Both the position numbers and the translations under genes were made by a program. From positions 434,001 through 498,000 of the forward strand of contig NZ_JAICCF010000004.1 of the NCBI RefSeq assembly GCF_019492185.1: 64,000 nt of DNA. Direction: 5' to 3'. The notes under the pieces are model-generated. The model made no database searches. It saw only the letters and a program-made list of their open reading frames with translations, and was not told where the DNA came from. Positions 25,704-34,396 of this stretch are shown here, piece by piece. This DNA comes from Chitinophaga rhizophila (GTDB lineage: Bacteria > Bacteroidota > Bacteroidia > Chitinophagales > Chitinophagaceae). Each line of letters starts with the position of its first letter. The stretch's first letter is position 1.

Positions 25704-26219
25704 AAAGAATTGCTTTTCTGTAAATAATAATCTAAATAGGTTGACTAGCGGCAGGGGGATCATTGATAAAGACTATGAAACCGCAAACGGTGTAATGTAA
25801 TCACCGCAGGCTCCTGTACGGGTTCTCCTTATCAAATTTGACCTTTGCTTCCTGAAACAATAAACGTTTCATGGCAAATTTAGTTCGAAGGGGCGTTACA
25901 CAAATTGTAATATTCAAACAGATAACTATAAAAATCAAAGTTTGGATATTGGCAATGGGGTGATTAGTGACGGATTCGTTGTGTGAGCGTGGGAATAACG
26001 GCAGGTAGGGAGTTGGAAAAATCAAATTGAAGAATAAAGTGTATACACAACACCATAACTACGCTTTGTGAATGTAATAAGGTTATCCAATCAAATACCT
26101 ATCAAGGGCATCTTTACTTTCATGTGTACAGCAATTTATATTGAGTTTAAAAGCTATGGAGCAATGACAACAGATGAAAATACTATAATAATTAAATTAT
26201 GTCAAGATACTATCGCGAA
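25704..26219. other. Intergenic region, promoter area of the hydroxylase operon
   Basis: About 515 AT-rich bases between the hydroxylase operon and the candidate immunity gene. The 74-codon frame at 25801-26025 on the minus strand has no recognisable features and I do not call it. The region should hold the promoter of the minus-strand hydroxylase operon, but no unambiguous element could be fixed. Nothing else is seen. Confidence 0.4.
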
Positions 26220-26555
26220 TTAAAAATAGAAATACACCCCAGTTTCACGTTGAAGTGCTTCAATAAATAACATTTTAATTTGGCTTAACTTGTCCGTCTT
26301 AACTTTAGTACCAAATATTTCACTTGCAATAATTTCCTGTAGTTTTTCCTTGTCCGTTATGCCATCATCTTCATATACATCAATAATGCAGCCAGCAATT
26401 CGATTCATCTCTTTAAATACACCAGCATGCCACAATTCACTAAAATCAATGTCGTTCTGCTCAAATACAACTTCTAACAGCTGATGCGGCAGCGCTTCAT
26501 TATTATCTAATAGAATTTCAGCGTCTTTGTCCTTCGGTACAACTATGCGTCGCAT
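26220..26555 (-). CDS. Candidate immunity protein for the RHS toxin
   Basis: A small (111 aa) acidic protein without signal peptide. I recognise no family. It starts 5 bases after the stop of the RHS gene on the same strand, the standard position of an immunity gene for a polymorphic toxin. It should act in the cytoplasm by binding the toxin tip. The call rests on position, size and charge only. Confidence 0.55.
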   Translation of the reverse strand: MRRIVVPKDKDAEILLDNNEALPHQLLEVVFEQNDIDFSELWHAGVFKEMNRIAGCIIDVYEDDGITDKEKLQEIIASEIFGTKVKTDKLSQIKMLFIEALQRETGVYFYF

Positions 26556-26560
26556 ATCGT

Positions 26561-29500
26561 TTAATCTATGTTATTAAAATGAGTTACTTGGTTATATTCC
26601 CTCTTACTTCTACCAATTTGTTTACCATTAACGATCTTGTTATTTGGAATCTTCCCATTTAAATCCAAATAGACTCTTTCGCCACTAATCTTTGTATTTT
26701 GAACTCTAAAGTAATTTCCTGAATTATCATAAACAATTTGGATACCCGTTTCTTGGTTTAAATAAAGAGTTTTACCACCAAACTCACCAGCAACCCCCTC
26801 TGCGCCTGGTGCAAACTTCTCAATTGCTTCTTTCAAACTCGCTCCTTCCCATTCGCCTGAATACTTAGCTGCCCTACCAGCACCATCCAGCTTCTCGGCC
26901 AGTTTCATACCTGTCTGCGTATTCTCGGCTACCTTTGCACCTCTTGAGACGGCCTTGGATGTAAACACCAGCTTTTCTGTTGCTACTGCTGCTGCCCTTA
27001 ACTCTAAACCTCCTAGTCCAGTAATCGCGCTAAACGGATTCTTCTTCAGTTCATTATAGATCAGCTCAGGGGTAGTATGACCGGTTTCAATCCGGCGTTT
27101 GAAGTTATCAATGCCTTTGTTTACTACTCCACGAATGGCATCTATGTTATCACCTCTATTAATAGCGGCCTGCTTTGAAAGATGTTGCAACATAACGTTG
27201 AACAGCACCCCGACTCCTTTGAGCAACCCTAAACCGGGGAAGGGCTCATCTCCAAGGAAGTCACTATACCGTACCGGATTATTAAAGTTCGACACATATG
27301 GCGACCAAGCCTCCATCTTATCAATCTTAGGATCCAGCTGTTTCCACCTCCCTATCTGTGGATCTAATGTCCGGTAAAAGGCGTCATATTCATTCAGATC
27401 AAGGTCAGTATTAAATGTAATACCGTTATACCCTTTTCTGTTGATTGGATATGCAGACCCTTTCAATGCACACGAACTGATTCCGGCCATTGTAAGACCA
27501 AACGGATAATAATGCGTCTCTTCTAATAATGGCCCTGTGATATGCTTAACAGTCAGATTATCAAAATATACATCGTGCGCACTTTCATTATTGGTGTAGA
27601 TGTAAATATATCCATTCTTTTGGATCCTCATTGCTGTTGAAACGATAACTTGCAACACATCCGGTGATTTAGCTATCTGATTGACACCTGCATTCTGATC
27701 CACAATATTAAGTTGCTCATCGAAAGCCGCATAACACAGGTATGCCCTGGGCTTGTTGTCCAGAGTCTGAGAAGCATCTTGTCTCTTCAGCAGTTCAGAC
27801 AGCCCAGCTGCGAAACCTGATGATACAGGCTCAGTACTCAGGCCAAGAGCATCCTTACCTACACCAGTCGGAAGTCCGAAAGCACTAAATAGCGCCCCTA
27901 TCATTACATCAGGGGTGACATGAGACAGTTTCGCTGCTCCTTGTTTATAAAATGCGTTTACACCTACACTTATGCTATCTCCTGCCATTACCCGCAGAAC
28001 AAGCGAAGGCCCTATCTTTTGTCCGTTTTCAGCATTCAGCCTTGCGACGTAGTTATTTGAGTCGTTTTTTGCTCCGGCAGGATATCCGACGGGACGTACG
28101 GTACGAGTATTGTCAATATTACTAAAAAGGACTGTTTCCACAGCAGCAGTCGCAGGTTCCATTGTAGCCCTGTAGATAGCAATATCTTTTGATGAGCCTA
28201 AGACCATCCGTATATTGCCAAGGTTATCTTTCAGGAAATAGTCGAATGTATAGGTAACAGGTTGGCCTGGTCTATAAATGGGTCTGATACGGCCTTCCTC
28301 ATGTATAATGAACTGTAAGCTATCGTTGTGATATTGGAAGCCATTAATGTAATGAGTGAGGCTTGAATAATTACGACGGACACTGGTGTCTGCTACCATT
28401 TTTGCCAGCAGCTCGCCTTTTCCGGCTGCATACAGGTAATGAATGGATGCTTTCTTACCTTTTGCGAACACTATAGCAGGTAATTGCTGATAGTTATACA
28501 TCACGGTATCTATAGCCTTATTTTTGTCTTTGGCTATGTTTCCATTGGCATCGTACCAGTAATCCTGCACTGCCCTATTGTCTGCTTCTTTAAAATCGCC
28601 TAGTGTGCTGGAGGGATCGTTCCGCTTGTCAGTTACATAATTCAACCTGTTACTGTTAGGGAAGTATCCGTATTGAAGACTGTCTATCGTGCAAATATTA
28701 AGCCCGTCCAGCCCCACCTGTGTCATAGAAAGTATATTTCCTCCGAAATCGTAGGCTAGTCCGCCGACAGAAAAGTCAACCTTATCGTTAGTCCATTTAA
28801 TGCTACCTTCATTCTGTTGTGTAAATCCAGCGTATTTTAACTGGTCCGCCTTGTCATAGCTAAATCCATAGGCACGCGCTACCTGATCTGACGCACTCTT
28901 CCACTTTACACCCGCAATATTGCCGGAAAACTCTGCATTGTCAAAACCTTGATCGTAACAATATTCCTGACCGAACCATGCAGACTTGCTATCGGTTTTA
29001 TTGACATAGCTGCCATTAATTGACTTCAGCCAACCACGTATTGTATACTCATAATCAAGTGTTTCCAATTGTTCAGTGGGACTTGTAACATCCAGCCGCT
29101 TTTTATCTAACCGGCCCAGTTCATCATAGGTATTAACGGCTATAAGCCTCTGAAGGGCGGGATTGTCGTTAATACGGATCTTTATTGTATCAATCCTTCC
29201 CATGGCATCGTAGTGATTCATGGTCAGAACGGTCGTTTGCGGAGTAAGCTTACTTCTCAGATTAGTATGTCGATGATAAGTACTTAAGACTTTTCCACTG
29301 AAATCATACAAGGTATTGATAACATCCCTGCCGCCAGCGATGTTACCCGTATTGGTTTGAATAACCCTCCCTTCTTTATCATAATGCATAGTAGATGTGA
29401 GAAACTGATCAGTAGCTTCAACCCGGTAACGACGCCCTGTGATTCTGCCCTGAGTCTGCGAGCTTGCAGTTGCCGGCAATGGAATGGCATAAGGATTTGC

Positions 29501-30844
29501 GCCGCCTGTTACTTTACTTATGTCTGTCGTTACATAAGATTGGCTTTCGGGGAAAGTATAATTGTCATACCACGTATTTGTCAATACCCTGGTCTGCGAG
29601 CTGGGTACCAGGGATAGTACATCCCGCTGCCCCGGCATTAGTTCATTTACCTTAGCCTGCAATGTCGCCCTGCTATCCGTAAGATTGACCAGCGCTGTAA
29701 CCTGTTCACGATTTACCGCGTCGTAAGAGATCACAAACCATTGACCCATACGTTTCATATTACCATCCCTCCGGGCTACCAATCGATCTCGACGATCATA
29801 TACCAGTTCAATACTATCAGCGCCGGGCACCTTTTGTACGATGAGCCTCAAGCGACTATCATACGTGTAAATGAAACACAACTCTTCGACAATAGCAGCT
29901 GAGATAGCCCAGCTACTTTTAATCAGATCGACTGCTTTAGGTGGAATAATGAACTGTAAGTTTCCCACGTCATCATAAACGTAGTATGTACACAACCATC
30001 CCGTATGTGCAGGATCTGGCTTATTGGCAAGCTGCGTCTTCTTCAGTATGATACGCCCGTCCAGATCGCGATAAGTAACGGCTATAACTCCTGATTCAGT
30101 GCTTGACACTTCTTTGTATAAGGTACCAGGTGCATAGCTAGTCCTAGTCACGGGTAGCAACTCCTGCGCCGCACTCGTCCAGTAACGGACTGCGTCACCT
30201 TCACTATTCGTCGCATATTGCTGTGTTACAGGACGGTTTCCACCTTCTTTTGCCCAGCTGTTACCTACGCTCCACGATTGCAGCACCCGGTCTAATGGAG
30301 ACGCCTCGTATAACGTTTGCGTGTAATAAATACTGTCAGCACCGGTGCCAGGCATCAACTGCGCATTCCTGTAAAACATCTGCTGCGCTTTAAAGGGAGC
30401 CGTCTTGAAGACCCCATTCTGATTCCCTGACTGTTGCGCATAGGGCAGATAATTGAATATCTCCCGGCCAAAATCATCATACACATAAGGCGTTACGACA
30501 TCTTTACCATTCGGACTTCCCTTCCTGTTTATGGTCTGCAATATCCGCCCCAACCCATCAAAATACTGTGTTTCCAGCTTCACTTCACTGGCAGACCTAC
30601 TGGGGTTTGTTATCCAATTGGTATCAGTCACAGGAGCTAAAGGCACCCAGGTCCGGATACTATTTATTCGGGAGGTAGTATAAGCAGGCGGTAAAATTAC
30701 CGGCTTTGCAGAAGGAATGCGAGTATCTGCGGGACGATGTTGCGAGAATACGTTAACATATCCCAATACTAATAGACACGAAATGACGAGTATTGCACGC
30801 ACTGAATGCGTACCAGGTAGACAAATAATGGTATTTAACTGCAT
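26561..30844 (-). CDS. DUF6443/RHS-repeat protein with C-terminal toxin tip
   Basis: A 1427-residue exported protein. Residues 1-35 are a signal peptide. A DUF6443 region follows (about 60-190, with ETQYFDGLGRILQTI), then YD/RHS repeats (for example YDELGRLDKKRL and YDANGNIAKDKN). The RHS core ends near residue 1200, with EYDAFYRTLDPQIGRW just before. The last 226 residues are the variable part; residues about 1325-1427 hold a compact domain ending RSKREYNQVTHFNN, with His1422 as a possible catalytic residue, likely a nuclease-type toxin. I cannot name its class. The small gene 5 bases downstream is the likely immunity partner. Secretion by signal peptide differs from T6SS-borne Rhs. Confidence 0.88.
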   Translation of the reverse strand: MQLNTIICLPGTHSVRAILVISCLLVLGYVNVFSQHRPADTRIPSAKPVILPPAYTTSRINSIRTWVPLAPVTDTNWITNPSRSASEVKLETQYFDGLGRILQTINRKGSPNGKDVVTPYVYDDFGREIFNYLPYAQQSGNQNGVFKTAPFKAQQMFYRNAQLMPGTGADSIYYTQTLYEASPLDRVLQSWSVGNSWAKEGGNRPVTQQYATNSEGDAVRYWTSAAQELLPVTRTSYAPGTLYKEVSSTESGVIAVTYRDLDGRIILKKTQLANKPDPAHTGWLCTYYVYDDVGNLQFIIPPKAVDLIKSSWAISAAIVEELCFIYTYDSRLRLIVQKVPGADSIELVYDRRDRLVARRDGNMKRMGQWFVISYDAVNREQVTALVNLTDSRATLQAKVNELMPGQRDVLSLVPSSQTRVLTNTWYDNYTFPESQSYVTTDISKVTGGANPYAIPLPATASSQTQGRITGRRYRVEATDQFLTSTMHYDKEGRVIQTNTGNIAGGRDVINTLYDFSGKVLSTYHRHTNLRSKLTPQTTVLTMNHYDAMGRIDTIKIRINDNPALQRLIAVNTYDELGRLDKKRLDVTSPTEQLETLDYEYTIRGWLKSINGSYVNKTDSKSAWFGQEYCYDQGFDNAEFSGNIAGVKWKSASDQVARAYGFSYDKADQLKYAGFTQQNEGSIKWTNDKVDFSVGGLAYDFGGNILSMTQVGLDGLNICTIDSLQYGYFPNSNRLNYVTDKRNDPSSTLGDFKEADNRAVQDYWYDANGNIAKDKNKAIDTVMYNYQQLPAIVFAKGKKASIHYLYAAGKGELLAKMVADTSVRRNYSSLTHYINGFQYHNDSLQFIIHEEGRIRPIYRPGQPVTYTFDYFLKDNLGNIRMVLGSSKDIAIYRATMEPATAAVETVLFSNIDNTRTVRPVGYPAGAKNDSNNYVARLNAENGQKIGPSLVLRVMAGDSISVGVNAFYKQGAAKLSHVTPDVMIGALFSAFGLPTGVGKDALGLSTEPVSSGFAAGLSELLKRQDASQTLDNKPRAYLCYAAFDEQLNIVDQNAGVNQIAKSPDVLQVIVSTAMRIQKNGYIYIYTNNESAHDVYFDNLTVKHITGPLLEETHYYPFGLTMAGISSCALKGSAYPINRKGYNGITFNTDLDLNEYDAFYRTLDPQIGRWKQLDPKIDKMEAWSPYVSNFNNPVRYSDFLGDEPFPGLGLLKGVGVLFNVMLQHLSKQAAINRGDNIDAIRGVVNKGIDNFKRRIETGHTTPELIYNELKKNPFSAITGLGGLELRAAAVATEKLVFTSKAVSRGAKVAENTQTGMKLAEKLDGAGRAAKYSGEWEGASLKEAIEKFAPGAEGVAGEFGGKTLYLNQETGIQIVYDNSGNYFRVQNTKISGERVYLDLNGKIPNNKIVNGKQIGRSKREYNQVTHFNNID

Positions 30845-32318
30845 ATAGTAAGCAGAATGGTGCTAACAATAATTAAAAGTAAAAACGTAGGATCAATAGT
30901 ATTGGCTGTTTTATATTTCAGACAATAGCATCCACTATTCCACTCTCCCTTTAAAAGGATTGATATATTGTAAGTATAAGCATTGCGGCTTTTAAGTAAA
31001 CATGCTCAACCACTATCATAAAATGCACTAAGCACAGCTTATGCACTCCCATAAATGAAAAGCACGTAACAAGTATTGCCACGTGCAGCAACTGGCTGAC
31101 AGGCAGCCGAACTATAGTCTTTAACAACATAACATATGTAGATTGGCGTTAACAACAAATTGGTGAACCAGTAACGGTATAACCACCACTATTGGATACT
31201 TATACAAAATTGCAATTCAATAGTCATCAGTATAGCCATGTCTGAGAACCGGAGCTCTCGTAGCCTGCAGTTCAACAGTTACTGGCTGACTTCATACCCT
31301 GGCTAACACACCACATGATCTGGTGCATCTATGCCGCCCGTCATTACCTTTTTACACATCAATCAAGTGAGCTTGAGCGTGGCTAGCGCCATTCCTCAAC
31401 TCCAGATAAAAAAGTGCATCGTATACTGGAGACATAACATATCGCTAAAAGCATATACGTCTGTCCTCTACCATGGAATGCCAGAAGTTCATTTAATTGC
31501 TCTCTACTGGAAGAGCATAGGGGCATTCCTCGCAAGCCATATAAACTTCACGGTAATAAGAAGCAATTAAGATGGCTCAATAACCACCCGACGGTACTTT
31601 GAAAGCATCTCATAGCCTGCAAAAAAATTTAGGCAATAAATACTAACATTGCACGCAGGATGAAGGCAAGTAATGAAGCTCCGTTCCCCTAAGCACACGA
31701 CGGCATTCAAAAACAACCCAAGCCCTGCAAAAACAGTCAGACGACAAACAACTAATATCGCAGGCAGTACAGTCACAAGCGATAAACGCTTTTTTGTTAA
31801 CAAGCTACCGCTGTTTTAAAAGCACTCCATGCCCTGCAGAATGGATAAACTATAAACAACCAATATCGCACCCAACAGCCGCGAGACAGGTAAACAACTA
31901 CTGGTACAAAACCGCATTAGGAGCAGATTTATACTAACAATAAATTAAAACAATCTGAAACCGGATTAACCTTATAAGTAATGATGTGGTGTCGTCATGG
32001 TAACAAATCAATGGTTTATAACAGTACAAAATTAAACAATCCTTTGAAGTAAACGGTTAATGCAAAGTTAACAAAATTAAAAACACCAATCAATATCCCG
32101 CATCATGGACGGAAACACTATTGAGTTATACAGTACATAGTACTCGCACCCACTAAAATTTATTTAAACTACTGACCTAGAGGTATAATAACACGAGATG
32201 AAAAGATGCTTGTGAAGGCATTTCAAGATCGCTACCCGCCCAAGACTGCATTGTAGATAGTTGCCTGATAAAGTATTGCCAACAATAAAAATACAGTCAC
32301 AGGCTGCCTCCCATTTTT
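30845..32318. repeat. Non-coding region with decayed ~108-bp tandem repeats
   Basis: No credible gene lies in this 1.47 kb. At about 31612, 31720 and 31830 three degenerate units of 108-109 bp can be aligned. They share CCTGCA(A/G)AA, a following AAACAAC.AATATCGCA-like core and a preceding ACGG.{4,6}TT.AAA.{2}CA.{2,3}CAT-like stretch. Weaker matches to the core occur at about 30980 and 31070. The units look like relatives of the array at 32319-32814 (both contain an AATAAT/AATATC core followed by a CC-rich piece), but the link is tentative. Confidence 0.5.
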
Positions 32319-32814
32319 ATCACCGCACTACTTAAAGAGTCAGCAGCAATAATGTCCTGCCCATCCAACATCTGCCGCGCATCCACCCAATATTACATAC
32401 ATCACAGGCCGCCTCCCATTTTTATCACCGCACTATTTATATAGTCCTAACCAGCACCAATAATATCCTGCCCATCCTACGCCTGCCATGCATACTTGCA
32501 ATGTCATATCATTATCACCACACTACCTATATAGTCCTACCAGCAGCAATAATATCCTGCCCCTGCAACGCCTGCCGCGCATCCTCGCAATACCACATGC
32601 ATCGTAGACATCTTCCATCATTATCACCGCACTATTTATATAGTCCTAACCAGCACCAATAATATCCTGCCCATCCTACGCCTGCCATGCATACTTGCAA
32701 TGTCATATCATTATCACCGCACCACTTATTCCGTCCTACCAGCAGCAATAATATCCTGCCCCTGCAACGCCTGCCGCGCATCCTCGCAATGTCCCCTTAT
32801 GATCACCGCACCAC
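32319..32814 (-). repeat. Tandem array of copies of the adjacent gene's 3' end
   Basis: Five degenerate units start at 32319, 32424, 32514, 32623 and 32713 (spacings 105, 90, 109, 90, 89), and the true gene end begins at 32802. Each matches the last ~70 bp of the 32815-33480 gene plus a little downstream sequence. Units 3 and 5 still encode DARQALQGQDIIAAGRT and a stop on the minus strand, close to the gene's ARQVLEGKDIIAAGRTV. Units 2 and 4 are nearly identical to each other and carry stops, so units 2+3 and 4+5 form a recent 199-bp duplication. This is not CRISPR-like. Confidence 0.8.
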
Positions 32815-33480
32815 TTATACCGTCCTACCAGCAGCAATAATGTCCTTACCTTCCAGCACCTGTCGCGCGTATCCCTGCAATGTTACATGTATCATAGCCT
32901 GCGCCAACTCTTTCATAGTACAAAAACCTCCAGGAAAAAGCCGCCTCCCTAACGGGAACATCCAATTGATATACTTATAAAACGCATGTACATGCCGCTG
33001 CCCTTCTACCTTCCTGATAAATCCCGGCCTGAACGCATATACGGCCTTAAACGGTAACTGCATCAGATCATTCTCTGTCTTCCCTTTTACTCTCGCCCAA
33101 TGCAGACGGCCACTCTCGCTTGTATCTGTTCCGCCGCCTGACACATAACAAAATGTCATGTCAGGGTTCTCCTCGCTAAGCACGCCCGCTACATGCATCG
33201 TCAATGTGTACGTCAGCCGGTAATAGGTATCCTTATTCATTCCAACTGACGATACTCCAAGACAGAAATAGCAGGCATTATACCCTGCCAACTGGCTCCT
33301 GATGGGTTCAATATCCTCAAAATCCCGGTGAATGATCTCTTTTAACTTTGAATGTACCACCCCGCATGGCTTGCGATTGATTACTAATACGGATGCTACC
33401 TTATCACTCGCAAGGCACTCCAGTAATACACCCTCGCCCACCATACCAGTGGATCCTGTAATTATAGCGTTGATTTTCAT
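32815..33480 (-). CDS. NAD(P)-binding (atypical SDR) protein
   Basis: A 221-residue Rossmann protein with the glycine motif TGSTGMVGEGVL at its N-terminus and YVSGGGTDTS plus WARVKGKTE in the middle, as in atypical short-chain dehydrogenases/NmrA-like proteins. The start at 33480 (MKINAIITG) is preferred; an alternative ATG lies 9 bases upstream. The catalytic Tyr-x3-Lys is not clear, so a redox reaction cannot be assigned. Its 3' end is reiterated in the array just downstream. It stands alone as a gene. Confidence 0.8.
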   Translation of the reverse strand: MKINAIITGSTGMVGEGVLLECLASDKVASVLVINRKPCGVVHSKLKEIIHRDFEDIEPIRSQLAGYNACYFCLGVSSVGMNKDTYYRLTYTLTMHVAGVLSEENPDMTFCYVSGGGTDTSESGRLHWARVKGKTENDLMQLPFKAVYAFRPGFIRKVEGQRHVHAFYKYINWMFPLGRRLFPGGFCTMKELAQAMIHVTLQGYARQVLEGKDIIAAGRTV

Positions 33481-33925
33481 TATTAACAATATACTATATT
33501 ATACGCCTTATCAGACGAATCAGGCCATTAAATATTGCATACAGCAGGAAAATACTCAACATGTCCTGACACGCTCGCGGACATCCATTTCCATATACCT
33601 ATGTAACCAAAGGACAACAATACATGCTTACCTGTCTATCACCCCGGCAATATCCTCTACCTCCAACTGCCTTACTCGCACCCAATCAGCTATATCGCCC
33701 TCGAACATTATCAGCCTTGCAACCAGCACTAAAGTTCGCTAACACCTATTACTTTAACACCACCTCCCGGAAACAACATGTTGCAACTCCTTCTATCACC
33801 TGGGCAGAAATCAAACTTATAGCCCTCCCTCTAACAAATTCCCCTACCAACTCCTCCTCCGCACCGCCCATCACCTCTACACCTGCCCATAAGCTGAAAC
33901 CCCACAATCTTTGTTATATTTGACT
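33481..33925. other. C-rich non-coding region, possible further repeat relic
   Basis: About 445 bp with a C-rich, G-poor top strand. The two plus-strand frames here are biased-composition frames and not called. Positions about 33647-33690 (AATATCCTCTACCTCCAAC and following) resemble the 90-bp unit of the array on the other side of the NAD(P)-binding gene at perhaps two thirds of positions, so a diverged copy is possible. Confidence 0.35.
33906..33922 (+). promoter_or_regulatory. Two overlapping -7-like elements before the DUF2809 gene
   Basis: TATATTTG at 33915-33922 is an exact TAnnTTTG box but only 3 bases from the ATG at 33926, which would make the message leaderless. AATCTTTG at 33906-33913 has one mismatch and better spacing. 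Which is used cannot be told; a -33 element is not clear. Confidence 0.35.
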
Positions 33926-34330
33926 ATGATCCCTGCCAAAACCACGAAGACTATCCTCTATTTCATCCTGTTCCTCCTCACTATTCCCCTCGGTCTCGCT
34001 ACCAGGCGCTACACCCACTATTTTCCGTCAATTGTCAGTATATACGGTGGTGATGTATTATATGCCGCCTGCCTCTTCTTCCTCCTTCGTTTCCTTTTCC
34101 CCGCTACTGAATTACTGAAGATCGGTGTGATCTGCTACCTGGGCTGTATCGTTATAGAGCTGTTGCAACTATACAAAGCCCCTTGGATAGTAGCCCTCAG
34201 ACATACCTTCCCCTTCGGCCTGATCCTCGGATTTGACTTCGCCCTTAGCGACTGCATCTGCTACCTGGCCGGATGTATTCTGGCGCTTGCCGTCGGGTGG
34301 GTACTGGAACGCCGGCTGCCTGCGCATTAA
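33926..34330 (+). CDS. DUF2809 membrane protein
   Basis: A protein of 134 residues from the preferred start at 33926 (MIPAKTTK). It has about four membrane segments and the family pattern GDVLYAACLFFLLRFL and an IELLQLY stretch, followed by LGFDFALSDCICYLAG, all typical of DUF2809. The function is unknown; the protein is in the inner membrane. It lies 66 bases upstream of the GH5 gene on the same strand, but that gene has its own promoter-like sequence (CAACTTTG at 34375-34382). Confidence 0.82.
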   Translation: MIPAKTTKTILYFILFLLTIPLGLATRRYTHYFPSIVSIYGGDVLYAACLFFLLRFLFPATELLKIGVICYLGCIVIELLQLYKAPWIVALRHTFPFGLILGFDFALSDCICYLAGCILALAVGWVLERRLPAH

Positions 34331-34396
34331 ACGACTTTCATATATTCATCTAAATGCCTATTTTACCTGCTCTTCAACTTTGTTTAACTCATTGTT

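Noticed and set aside
25801..26025. 74-codon minus-strand frame upstream of the hydroxylase operon
   Set aside because: No recognisable features, AT-rich intergenic location and no supporting spacing with neighbours.
32319..32890. Possible CRISPR array
   Set aside because: Units are ~90-109 bp and similar throughout, without alternating short repeats and unique spacers, and they match a gene end; no cas genes are seen.
33332..33923. Plus-strand frames overlapping and following the NAD(P)-binding gene start
   Set aside because: Thr/Ser/Pro-rich low-complexity translation from C-rich DNA; no motif or homology recognised.
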